The notes beneath the pieces were generated by a model. The model was given only the letters and a program-made list of their open reading frames with translations. It did no database searches and was not told where the DNA came from. DNA of 12,000 nt from assembly GCA_035640715.1 (NCBI GenBank), contig DASQVO010000170.1:1-12000 (forward strand). Direction: 5' to 3'. Shown in pieces: positions 1 to 5,796 of the stretch. A program made the position numbers and the translations under genes. This DNA is from DASQVO01 sp035640715. Its GTDB lineage: Bacteria; Actinomycetota; Actinomycetes; Streptosporangiales; Streptosporangiaceae. Position 1 is the first letter of the stretch. Every line of letters starts with the position of its first letter.

Positions 1-363
1 CCGCCCGGCGGTACCGGTGAATCATGGCACAACCACGCGCACGACCTGGTGAGCGCCGCGCTCTATGCGGCTCTGGTGTCCGGGCAGTGCCTGCTCGCCC
101 TGCGGTTCGGCCCCGACGACCGCTGGCGGCCCTGGCGGCCCTGGCTCGCCGCCGACGCCGCCGCCACCGCCATCGCGCTCATCATGTTCCGGTCCGGAGC
201 ATTCCCGCCCTGGGACGGCATCCTCCAGCGCACCGCCGTCACCCTCCCCCTCGCCATGGTCGCCGCCATAGCCTCAAGGCTGCTCCGCCCCCGGAACCCC
301 GCGCCGCCGGGCCAGCGTGGCCGGCTGACGGCGCAAACGTTGCTGAGCAGGAGGGATATGTAG
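1..363 (+). CDS. DUF998-like integral membrane protein, C-terminal part
   Basis: The frame is open from the first base and ends at TAG 361-363, so this is the C-terminal 120 residues of a gene that begins upstream of the window. It starts with a short Gly/His loop (ESWHNHAHDL) and continues with three hydrophobic stretches. The first is around ALYAALVSGQCLLAL, the second around AADAAATAIALIMF, and the third around TAVTLPLAMVAAIAS, followed by a basic Arg/Pro-rich cytoplasmic end. The loop with His residues followed by 'WDGILQR' before the last helix matches the layout of DUF998 actinobacterial membrane proteins, whose function is unknown. Internal GTG/ATG codons (for example GTG at 49) would give a shorter protein, but they lie inside the domain, so I treat the gene as truncated only by the window edge. 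The family call is by pattern recall. Confidence 0.7.
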   Translation, partial: PPGGTGESWHNHAHDLVSAALYAALVSGQCLLALRFGPDDRWRPWRPWLAADAAATAIALIMFRSGAFPPWDGILQRTAVTLPLAMVAAIASRLLRPRNPAPPGQRGRLTAQTLLSRRDM

Positions 364-473
364 GATCTCGCCCATGAGAACGGTTGTCGTGCATGTTATC
401 CGTGAGTTCACATGGTGCTCATGCCTTGATGCGGGGCTGGCGGGACCGGCCGGGCCGGCGCGCGGGTGATCAG

Positions 474-1055
474 ATGCGCCTTCTGCTGATCGGCGCTCCC
501 GGCGCCGGCAAGGGAACACAGGCTGAGATGCTGGCCGAACGGTTCGGTATCGCGCACATCTCCAGTGGCGACCTGCTGCGCCAGCATGTCAGGGAGCAGA
601 CCTCGCTCGGGCAGACGATCAAGTCTTACGTCGACCGGGGCGACCTGGTGCCGGACAGCGTGGTCATGGACATGCTGCGCAAGCCCGTTGTGGCCGCGGC
701 CGAGGCCGGCGGCTACGTCCTCGACGGGTTCCCGCGCACGGTCGAGCAGGCCAAGGCGTCCTTCCCCACGGCGCAGGCCCTCGGGGCCGAGGTGCAGGCC
801 GCAGTGCACCTGGAAGTCCCGCGTGCGGAACTCGTGCGCCGTCTCCTGGCCCGGGGCCGGGGCTCGGATGACACCGAGGCCGTCATCGATCACCGCCTGC
901 AGGTGTATCAGGACATGACGGTGCCGCTGCTCGAGTACTACGCGGGCCGGGAATGGATGTTCACCGTGGACGGGGCCCAGCCACCCGATGCCGTCCACGA
1001 GGAGATCGTCCGGCGCCTCCGGAAGCTGACAGCCTTCGCTGGCTGGGACAGGTGA
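474..1055 (+). CDS. adk: Short (LID-less) adenylate kinase-family nucleoside monophosphate kinase
   Basis: Predicted cytoplasmic kinase of 193 aa, transferring phosphate from ATP to AMP (2 ADP as product). Visible motifs are the P-loop GAPGAGKGT (residues 7-15), the NMP-binding ISSGDLLR (29-36, with the AMP-contacting Arg36), DGFPRT (84-89), the short lid region RGRGSDD (127-133) and the following Arg141. The lid is a few residues long, with no Cys4 or long LID insert, as in the short actinobacterial adenylate kinases (about 180-190 aa). The start ATG at 474 puts the protein directly at the family's usual MRLLLIG beginning and has a weak GGTGA-like site before it. A TTG at 384 and an ATG at 429 would add an unconserved, Arg-rich leader. 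It stands apart from the secY/map cluster where housekeeping adk usually lies, so it may be a paralogue; a different nucleotide preference cannot be excluded. Confidence 0.88.
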   Translation: MRLLLIGAPGAGKGTQAEMLAERFGIAHISSGDLLRQHVREQTSLGQTIKSYVDRGDLVPDSVVMDMLRKPVVAAAEAGGYVLDGFPRTVEQAKASFPTAQALGAEVQAAVHLEVPRAELVRRLLARGRGSDDTEAVIDHRLQVYQDMTVPLLEYYAGREWMFTVDGAQPPDAVHEEIVRRLRKLTAFAGWDR

Positions 1056-1059
1056 CCAG

Positions 1060-1106
1060 GGGACGGGGCCGTCCCGTCAGCGGTCCCGCAGCCACCGGTC
1101 CGGTGG
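1060..1106 (+). terminator. Two consecutive GC hairpins after the adenylate kinase gene
   Basis: Five bases after the adk stop codon there is a perfect 7-bp inverted repeat, GGGACGG (1060-1066) and CCGTCCC (1069-1075). A second follows, CCACCG (1092-1097) and CGGTGG (1101-1106), with a 3-nt loop. There is no T-run, which is common for actinobacterial terminators. The position between adk and an independently regulated gene supports a terminator role. Confidence 0.5.
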
Positions 1107-1141
1107 ACGTACCGGGTCCGGATGGCCGTTCGCTAGACAAA

Positions 1142-1158
1142 TAGTTGTGGTCAAACAA
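1142..1158. promoter_or_regulatory. MarR-type operator candidate upstream of the first MFS gene
   Basis: TAGTTGT (1142-1148), six bases, then ACAA (1155-1158): the core TTGT-N6-ACAA is an inverted repeat. ACAA at 1137-1140 also forms a second overlapping half-site pair with TTGT 1145-1148. An aligned element with the same TAGTTGT-N6-ACAA layout lies upstream of the MarR-linked MFS operon at 7299-7315. The element covers the expected -35/spacer region of the gene that follows. That the local MarR protein binds here is inference. Confidence 0.5.
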
Positions 1159-1175
1159 ATTTCTCACGCTATGCT
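1145..1175 (+). promoter_or_regulatory. Promoter candidate for the first MFS gene, leaderless
   Basis: A TATGCT -10 box (1170-1175) lies 8 nt before the GTG at 1184. The best upstream hexamer is TTGTGG (1145-1150), with a long 19-bp spacer and inside the operator-like repeat. The distance from the -10 box to the GTG fits a leaderless transcript. Confidence 0.4.
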
Positions 1176-1183
1176 TGGGAGAC

Positions 1184-3322
1184 GTGCGGAAACCAGCTGA
1201 GCATGGACGCAGGACGCAGGCAGACGGCGAGCAACGCAGCGGTGGCGGCCACCTGGACGGCAGGCATCCCGGTAGCGGGCACCTGAACGCCGCGCGCCCC
1301 GGTGGCGGGGGCGGCCGCTACAAGTGGATAGCGCTGTCGAACACGACGCTCAGCATGACGATGGCGACAATCGACGCCTCGATCGTGATCATCTCGATGC
1401 CCGCGATCTTCCGCGGCATCCACCTGAACCCGCTGTCACCGGGAAATATCAGCTACCTGCTGTGGATGATCATCGGCTACCTGCTCGTCCAGGCGGTCCT
1501 CGTGGTGACGCTGGGCCGCCTCGGCGACATGTTCGGCCGGGTGCGCATCTACAACCTGGGCTTCGTGGTCTTCACGATCGCGTCCATCGCGCTGTCCCTC
1601 GATCCGCTGCTGGGCGGTGGCGGCGCGCTGTGGCTGATCACCTGGCGCATCATGCAGGCGTTCGGCGGCTCGATGCTGATGGCGAACTCCGCCGCCATCC
1701 TGACCGATGCGTTCCCGGCTGGGCAGCGTGGCATGGCGCTGGGTATCAACCAGATCGCCGGCATCTCGGGGCAGTTCGTCGGGCTGCTGCTCGGCGGCGT
1801 GCTGGCCGCCTGGGACTGGCGGGCGGTGTTCTGGGTGAACGTGCCGATCGGTGTGTTCGGCACGGTGTGGGCGTACCTGAGCCTGCGCGAGGTCGCCGCC
1901 ACGCGCCGCCGCGCCAGGATCGACTGGCCGGGCAACATTACCTTCGCCCTGGGGGCCGGCCTGCTGCTGGTCGCCATTACCTACGGGATCCAGCCGTACG
2001 GCGGGCACCCCACCGGGTGGACGAACCCATGGGTACTCGGCGGCCTGGCCATCGGGATCGTGCTGCTCGCTGCCTTCTGCTTTATCGAGACCAAGATCGC
2101 TGAGCCGATGTTCCGCATGAGCCTGTTCCGGATACGGGCGTTCGCGGCCGGCAACCTGGCCTCCCTGCTCGGCGCGATCGCGCGGGGCGGGCTCCAGTTC
2201 ATGCTCGTCATCTGGCTCGCGGGCATCTGGCTCCCGCTGCACGGCTACAACTACGTCGACACGCCGCTGTGGGCGGGTATCTACATGCTGCCGCTGACCG
2301 CCGGCTTCCTGATCGCCGGCCCGATCTCCGGGTACCTGTCCGACCGTTACGGCCAGCGGCTTTTCGCGACGACGGGGCTGCTGGTGGCCACGGGCGCGTT
2401 CATCGGCCTGATGCTGCTCCCGCTGGTGTTCCCTTACTGGATCTTCGGGCTCCTGATCTTCCTCAACGGCGTCGGGTCCGGCCTGTTCGCCTCGCCAAAC
2501 ACGTCCGCGATCATGAGCAGCGTCCCGGCGCACTACCGTGGCTCCGCTTCCGGCATGCGGTCGACCTTCCAGAACTCCGGGATGTCGCTTTCGATCGGCA
2601 TCTTCTTCTCGCTGATGGTGGCAGGCCTGGCAGCCACGCTCCCGCGCACACTGACGGCGGGCCTCCGCAGCCAGGGCGTGCCCCTGGACATCGCGACGAA
2701 GGTGGCGCACATTCCTCCGGTGAGCACGATGTTCGCTGCGCTGCTCGGCTACAACCCGATTCACAATCTGCTCGACCCGACCGGTGTGCTCAGTAAGCTG
2801 CCCGCCCATAACGTTGCCGTGCTCACCGGGAAGCAGTTCTTCCCGACAATCATCTCGGCGCCCTTCCACCACGGCCTGGTCATCGTCTTCACGGCCGCCG
2901 CGATCATGTCGTTTGTTGGCGCTCTGGTCTCCCTCTTGCGTGGCAAGCAGTTCTACTGGGAAGAATCCGCAGCCGGGAAGACCACTGCGGCGGACGCGGC
3001 CGCACCCGGGGCATATCCCAGCCGGACGAAGGCCAATGGGAGTACCGCTGGCACAGCGAACGCCAACGGACCCGCGGCGGGCAGGATCACGGCCGGCACA
3101 GCGAACGTTAACGGACCCGCGGCGGGCGGCAGTGCAGGCGACTCAGCGTCAACCAACGGGAGCACCGCCAGCGGGACGACCGCCCATGCGGGCCCTGGCC
3201 GGGCAACGGAGGGAAACGGGCTGGTGAACGGCCTGGCCCCGGACCAGCTGACTGGTGGCGCTCAGGGAAACGGCGAAACCGGCGGCCCCGAGGCGCGGCC
3301 CTCCCATGGGGCGCGCGGATAG
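1184..3322 (+). CDS. DHA2 (EmrB/QacA-type) MFS transporter with long hydrophilic tails
   Basis: Predicted 712-aa inner-membrane drug:H+ antiporter with about 14 helices; the substrate is unknown. A hydrophilic Gly/Arg/His-rich N-terminus of about 45 residues precedes TM1, which carries the D1-like motif ATIDASIVIISMPAIF. Motif A is GRLGDMFGRVR in the loop after TM2. The motif C region ends in DWRAVFWVNVPIGVFG. A long extracytoplasmic loop (around LPRTLTAG to TGKQFFP) precedes the last helix, as in a common actinobacterial subfamily of 14-helix pumps. The tail after GKQFYWEE (about 120 residues) is rich in Gly, Asn, Thr and Ala, with a 15-residue repeat. GTG 1184 is preferred because an apparent -10 box lies 8 nt upstream; TTG 1145 would sit inside the operator-like repeat. 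An ATG near 1354 would cut into TM1. It is likely repressed through the 1142-1158 element and is followed directly by the FmdB-like gene. Confidence 0.85.
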   Translation: MRKPAEHGRRTQADGEQRSGGGHLDGRHPGSGHLNAARPGGGGGRYKWIALSNTTLSMTMATIDASIVIISMPAIFRGIHLNPLSPGNISYLLWMIIGYLLVQAVLVVTLGRLGDMFGRVRIYNLGFVVFTIASIALSLDPLLGGGGALWLITWRIMQAFGGSMLMANSAAILTDAFPAGQRGMALGINQIAGISGQFVGLLLGGVLAAWDWRAVFWVNVPIGVFGTVWAYLSLREVAATRRRARIDWPGNITFALGAGLLLVAITYGIQPYGGHPTGWTNPWVLGGLAIGIVLLAAFCFIETKIAEPMFRMSLFRIRAFAAGNLASLLGAIARGGLQFMLVIWLAGIWLPLHGYNYVDTPLWAGIYMLPLTAGFLIAGPISGYLSDRYGQRLFATTGLLVATGAFIGLMLLPLVFPYWIFGLLIFLNGVGSGLFASPNTSAIMSSVPAHYRGSASGMRSTFQNSGMSLSIGIFFSLMVAGLAATLPRTLTAGLRSQGVPLDIATKVAHIPPVSTMFAALLGYNPIHNLLDPTGVLSKLPAHNVAVLTGKQFFPTIISAPFHHGLVIVFTAAAIMSFVGALVSLLRGKQFYWEESAAGKTTAADAAAPGAYPSRTKANGSTAGTANANGPAAGRITAGTANVNGPAAGGSAGDSASTNGSTASGTTAHAGPGRATEGNGLVNGLAPDQLTGGAQGNGETGGPEARPSHGARG
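3050..3127 (+). repeat. 45-bp direct repeat in the C-terminal tail of the MFS gene
   Basis: Two near-identical blocks start at 3050 and 3095, each beginning GGCACAGCGAACG and ending in GGACCCGCGGCGGGC. They encode TAGTANANGPAAG and TAGTANVNGPAAG, a 15-codon period. The blocks differ at the GCC/GTT codon. The repeat lies in the low-complexity cytoplasmic tail and could expand or contract without loss of frame. Confidence 0.8.
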
Positions 3323-3324
3323 TT

Positions 3325-3330
3325 TAGGCT
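3325..3330 (+). promoter_or_regulatory. -10 box for leaderless transcription of the FmdB-like gene
   Basis: TAGGCT (TANNNT pattern) is followed by exactly 7 nt and then ATG 3338. It lies just after the stop codon of the MFS gene. No Shine-Dalgarno sequence and no clear -35 hexamer are seen, so the small gene probably has its own leaderless promoter. Confidence 0.45.
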
Positions 3331-3337
3331 GACTGTC

Positions 3338-3571
3338 ATGCCTCGCTATGAGTACCGTTGCCGCGCCTGCGGTTCCACGTTCGAGGTGACCCGCCCGATG
3401 AGCGAGTCCTCGGCGCCATGCGCGTGCCCGGCCGGTCATGACGACACGGTTAAGCTGCTGTCGACCGTGGCGATCGGCGGCGTGAGCAGGAGCGCGGGCC
3501 CTGCCGCCCCGGGGCGGTTCGCGGGCACCGGCGGGGGCTGCTGCGGGGGCGCCTGCGGCTGCGGCGGCTGA
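3338..3571 (+). CDS. FmdB-family zinc-ribbon protein
   Basis: 77-aa cytoplasmic protein with the FmdB/CxxC_CXXC_SSSS-type start MPRYEYRCRACGSTFEV. Cys8 and Cys11 form the first zinc knuckle; Cys28, Cys30 and His34 (CACPAGH) are candidates for the second, which departs from the usual CPxCG form. The C-terminal tail CCGGACGCGG (Cys68, 69, 73, 75) is a Gly/Cys-rich end typical of actinobacterial members. The family was once described as a regulator of formamidase/amidase genes, but no such gene is near, and the role here is unknown; zinc or nucleic-acid binding is only a family-level guess. The gene starts 15 nt after the MFS stop and seems to have its own leaderless promoter. It faces the leftward endonuclease III-like gene tail to tail. 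Confidence 0.85.
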   Translation: MPRYEYRCRACGSTFEVTRPMSESSAPCACPAGHDDTVKLLSTVAIGGVSRSAGPAAPGRFAGTGGGCCGGACGCGG

Positions 3572-3580
3572 CCGCGCCGC
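3561..3580. terminator. Possible bidirectional terminator between convergent genes
   Basis: GCGGCG (3561-3566) and CGCCGC (3575-3580) form a 6-bp stem with an 8-nt loop, overlapping the end of the FmdB-like gene and lying just before the end of the opposing gene at 3589. The region is so GC-rich that chance is a serious alternative. Confidence 0.25.
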
Positions 3581-3588
3581 GCCGGCAG

Positions 3589-4302
3589 CTACGTGTGCGC
3601 TTTCTGGCGGATCTCTTCGTACTCGCCGTGGGCGTCGACCAGGGCCAGCGCCCCGGCGAGCCACGCAAGCATTTCCTCGCCGCGCCCGCGCGCCACGTCA
3701 CGAAGGAGCTCATCGGGATCGGCCGGGAGCCCGAGCCGCTTGGCCGCCTTCACGGCGTGGTCATCCAGGAACGGGCCGGCCTCTGGCCAGAACATCTGCG
3801 CCTCGCGCAGGAACACGGCCAGCCCCGCGTCGTCCATGCCGGGGATCTCCCGTAGCAGGCTGCGCAGCCGCTCCGGGTTCCCGCCCGCTGCCTCGCGCAG
3901 TTTGCGCAGGTCGCCGTCGTAGCGTTCGATCACGAATCTGGTGGCCTCGCCCAGGCGGCGCGCGGCCTCATCGGCCCTGCCGTAGCCAGCTTCGGCGATG
4001 ACCTCGGCGCGCTCGCGATCGTCTGTCTTCGCCATCTCCGGCGCGCTGTCCCACCGCTGGCGGAAGAGCGCGCGGACCGCCTCCACGGCAGCGCCCGACG
4101 GGGCGCTGTCCTCGGCCAGGATGGACAGGCACAGCAGCCGGAACAGGCCGGCGGCCGTCTGGGTCACGGTGAAGTCGGTCTCCTCCGCCACGTACCCGCG
4201 CGGGTGACGGTCGAGCAGCGCCCGCACCATCGACTTCGTGCGCTCGTCCATCGGCGCATCATCCCCGCGCCCTTTCCCCGTCGCCCCCTGTTTCTCCGTC
4301 AT
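3589..4302 (-). CDS. Endonuclease III-like (HhH-GPD fold) protein lacking the catalytic lysine
   Basis: 237 aa, probably cytoplasmic. The C-terminal half follows the endonuclease III pattern. A helix-hairpin-helix EIPGMDDAGLAVFLRE (about 152-167) corresponds to the LPGVGRKTA motif, and LDDHAVKAAKRLGLP (179-193) corresponds to the VDTHV..R.RLGL motif with its Asp. The position of the glycosylase Lys is Ala159, and there is no C-terminal four-Cys cluster for [4Fe-4S]. It matches a recurrent actinobacterial 'endonuclease-like' family that starts MDERTKSMVRALL. DNA binding is plausible, but base excision is doubtful. ATG 4302 has a perfect AGGAGG (4307-4312) 4 nt upstream; a start at the MDER methionine (residue 18) would lose it. 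It lies 55 nt downstream of the ChaB-like gene on the same strand, so co-transcription is likely. Confidence 0.75.
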   Translation of the reverse strand: MTEKQGATGKGRGDDAPMDERTKSMVRALLDRHPRGYVAEETDFTVTQTAAGLFRLLCLSILAEDSAPSGAAVEAVRALFRQRWDSAPEMAKTDDRERAEVIAEAGYGRADEAARRLGEATRFVIERYDGDLRKLREAAGGNPERLRSLLREIPGMDDAGLAVFLREAQMFWPEAGPFLDDHAVKAAKRLGLPADPDELLRDVARGRGEEMLAWLAGALALVDAHGEYEEIRQKAHT

Positions 4303-4323
4303 GACGCCTCCTAGTGCACCTGC

Positions 4324-4341
4324 CTGGCCGGTGCCGGCCAG
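4324..4341 (-). repeat. Perfect 18-bp inverted repeat between the ChaB-like and endonuclease III-like genes
   Basis: CTGGCCGG and CCGGCCAG are perfect 8-bp arms separated by TG. The repeat sits in the 55-nt gap between the two leftward genes, just upstream of the AGGAGG of the second. With no T-run it could be a partial terminator, an RNA-processing hairpin or a protein site; the sequence does not decide. Confidence 0.5.
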
Positions 4342-4357
4342 ACAAGCAGCACTACTG

Positions 4358-4762
4358 CTAGCCCTGCTTGCGGGCGATCGCCTCGGCCAGCTCTTCCTTG
4401 GACATCTTGGAGCGGCCCTGCACGTCCAGGTCGGCGGCGCGCTGGTAAAGCTCTTGCTTGCTGTGGCCCTCGACGTCGACACCGCCGAAGCTCTTACCCT
4501 TGTTCTTGCGGGCATCGGGGTTCTTGGCACGCGGGTCGGAAGGGCCCTTCGCCTTCTTCTCGACCCAGCGATCGCCTACCTTCTCGAACTTGTGCTTGAG
4601 CGCCGAGTAGGCCACCCGGTGCGCGCGCTCTCCCTCGCCGTAGGTCTCTACCGCGCTGTCATGGGCCTTGGCGAAGGTTTCCTGGGCCTCCTTCGGCGAA
4701 CGTTGCAGAGTGCTCGGGAGCTCCTCTTCACGTGGCTTGCCGCTCTTGGTGGTCTTGGGCAT
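4358..4762 (-). CDS. ChaB-domain protein with a Rho N-terminal-like (SAP-type) C-terminus
   Basis: 134 aa, highly charged, soluble. Residues about 14-70 match the ChaB fold: ELPSTLQRSPKEAQETFAKAHDSAVETYG, then AHRVAYSALKHKFEK and a Trp (W66) near the domain end. A lysine-rich linker (71-95) follows. The C-terminus (KQELYQRAADLDVQGRSKMSKEELAEAIAR, about 102-131) matches the small helix-extended-helix found at the Rho N-terminus and in SAP-like domains, which often bind nucleic acid. E. coli ChaB was named as a regulator of the ChaA cation antiporter, but no chaA is here, so a transport role is not supported. ATG 4762 has GGGAGG (4767-4772) 4 nt upstream. A 6-bp hairpin lies in the leader. It precedes the endonuclease III-like gene, probably in one transcript. 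Confidence 0.85.
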   Translation of the reverse strand: MPKTTKSGKPREEELPSTLQRSPKEAQETFAKAHDSAVETYGEGERAHRVAYSALKHKFEKVGDRWVEKKAKGPSDPRAKNPDARKNKGKSFGGVDVEGHSKQELYQRAADLDVQGRSKMSKEELAEAIARKQG

Positions 4763-4782
4763 TTTGCCTCCCTCCGGCCCCC

Positions 4783-4807
4783 CGCGGGTCTTTCCCGCGT
4801 AACCGTA
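4783..4807 (-). promoter_or_regulatory. Leader hairpin and -10-like box before the ChaB-like gene
   Basis: On the leftward strand a TACGGT box (4802-4807) is followed by CGCGGG/CCCGCG arms (4783-4788 and 4794-4799) with a 5-nt loop, then by the ribosome site at 4767-4772. If the box is used, the hairpin would lie at the very 5' end of the mRNA, where it could stabilise it or control its translation. No convincing -35 hexamer is seen. Confidence 0.35.
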
Positions 4808-4852
4808 AGCTTTCCGCGCCCGGCACGCGCAAACGTCCCCCCAGACCGGTGT

Positions 4853-4872
4853 GCTGGCGGCGTGCTGCCAGC
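4853..4872 (-). terminator. Weak hairpin after the truncated secreted-protein-like gene
   Basis: GCTGGC (4853-4858) and GCCAGC (4867-4872) form a 6-bp stem, 23 nt past the end of the leftward fragment at 4896. No T-run. The rest of the 4763-4895 gap shows only the ChaB leader signals. Confidence 0.3.
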
Positions 4873-4895
4873 CCGGCGGCGGCCGGCGCCAGCGG

Positions 4896-5240
4896 CTATG
4901 ACCCGGAGATTGTCCCCCTGAACGCCAGGTTATTGGCCTGGGGTATGCCGATCGCGGTCCCGAGTGTCCGCCAGAATGTGGCCGAGGTGGCGGCGCTGCG
5001 GGCGGGACCGAGGCCGCTGACCAGCTCGCAGCCGGTCGCGTCGACCGTCACCGGGGTGAAGCGGTGCGAGCCGGCCGCGAACGTGAGCTGGTAGATGATG
5101 TTGAAGTCAGCCGGGCATGAAAGGGCGGCCGTGTGTGGCCGCTGGCCGAGCCCGCAGACGTTCTGCGCGACGGCCCGCGCCTTGGCCGCGTCGGCCGACG
5201 ACGACATTGAGGCGGGCGAAGACACCATCTGCGGTGGCAT
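4896..5240 (-). pseudogene. Fragment of a secreted or lipoprotein-like gene, N-terminus missing
   Basis: About 115 codons ending at TAG 4896-4898. The sequence SCPADFNIIYQLTFAAG...VTVDATGCELVSG followed by ATFWRTLGTAIGI has the layout of the C-terminal domain of actinobacterial extracytoplasmic proteins. In these, two cysteines (here in SCPAD and TGCEL) frame a beta-rich 'CP.D....L.F' segment and probably form a disulfide. High G/C at third positions supports coding. The only starts are ATG 5240, 5228 and 5207, none with a ribosome site or signal peptide. Upstream the frame runs antisense-free into the marR gene in another frame, without conservation. I infer that the 5' part was lost when the marR end was joined here at 5275; a short unsecreted protein is the alternative. 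It is co-directional with marR, 34 nt after its stop. Confidence 0.5.
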
Positions 5241-5274
5241 TGTCGTGCTGAGCGGGAAACACCGCCTGCTCGGC

Positions 5275-5796
5275 CTAGGGCTGCCGCCAGTCCGTGTCGA
5301 GGAGCCTGGCCAGAATGCGGTCCAGGGCCGCGAGCTCTTCAGCGGGAAGAGCGCGCACCGGCCATGGCGGGTCACCAAGAATCCGTTCGGCCAGCTTGGC
5401 TTGCTCCGCACCCGCCGGCGTGATGGTGACGATCTTCGAGCGGCGGTCACCGGCGCGGACAGAGCGGGTCACCAGTCCCCTGCGTTCGAGATCGTCCACG
5501 ACGACCGTGGTGTACGGCGGGTCGGTGCCGAGGCCGGCGGCTAGCTCACGCATCGTCATCGGGCCGCCCGCGATGCGCCGCAGCGCCTTGGCGCGGATGA
5601 AGCTCATGCCGAGTGCGTCGCATACCTTCTTGCGGCGGTCGTAGCGGTCGGTCACCAGAGCCCGCATGGCCTGCCAGGCCCGCGCCGCCATCTCGTCCGC
5701 GCCAGCCGTGCCCTCCCCAGCCGTTCCCGCGCCGGCCAGGCCGGCGGCCGCGCGCACGGCCAGGGGCGTGAACGGGGACGGAGGGCGGCTGGTCAT
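5275..5796 (-). CDS. MarR-family transcriptional regulator
   Basis: 173-aa DNA-binding repressor, probably a dimer that responds to small ligands. An Ala/Gly-rich N-terminal extension (about 1-35) precedes the core. The winged helix-turn-helix is visible as MTMRELAAGLGTDPPYTTVVVDDLERRGLVTRS (81-112), with wing residues AGDRRSKIVTITPAG (115-129); the DRRS wing Arg pair contacts DNA in the family. The C-terminal helix (about 146-168) would complete the dimer interface. The ATG (5794-5796) overlaps the stop of the upstream MFS gene as ATGA, so translation is coupled and the pump is made together with its regulator. A plausible operator lies upstream of the operon (7291-7315), which would give autoregulation, and a similar element lies before the first MFS gene. 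Confidence 0.9.
   Translation of the reverse strand: MTSRPPSPFTPLAVRAAAGLAGAGTAGEGTAGADEMAARAWQAMRALVTDRYDRRKKVCDALGMSFIRAKALRRIAGGPMTMRELAAGLGTDPPYTTVVVDDLERRGLVTRSVRAGDRRSKIVTITPAGAEQAKLAERILGDPPWPVRALPAEELAALDRILARLLDTDWRQP

Noticed and set aside
536..546. CGAAC-G-GTTCG, resembling an SOS box
   Set aside because: Half-site spacing is 1 bp instead of 4 and it is inside the adk coding sequence.
408..998. 196-codon open frame on the minus strand
   Set aside because: Antisense to the adenylate kinase, whose motifs are unambiguous.
1145..1183. TTG 1145 as start of the first MFS gene
   Set aside because: It lies within the operator-like repeat and upstream of the -10 box.
1436..2872. 478-codon open frame on the minus strand
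   Set aside because: It is antisense to the first MFS gene; composition is dominated by His, Arg, Gln and Glu with no domain, a usual shadow in GC-rich DNA.
3149..3664. 171-codon minus-strand frame across the FmdB-like gene
   Set aside because: Arg/Ala-rich shadow of the FmdB-like gene and the MFS tail with no recognisable domain.
5241..5450. Upstream extension of the truncated secreted-protein-like frame
   Set aside because: It lies in the wrong frame of marR and shows no conservation; only the part after about 5240 looks coding.
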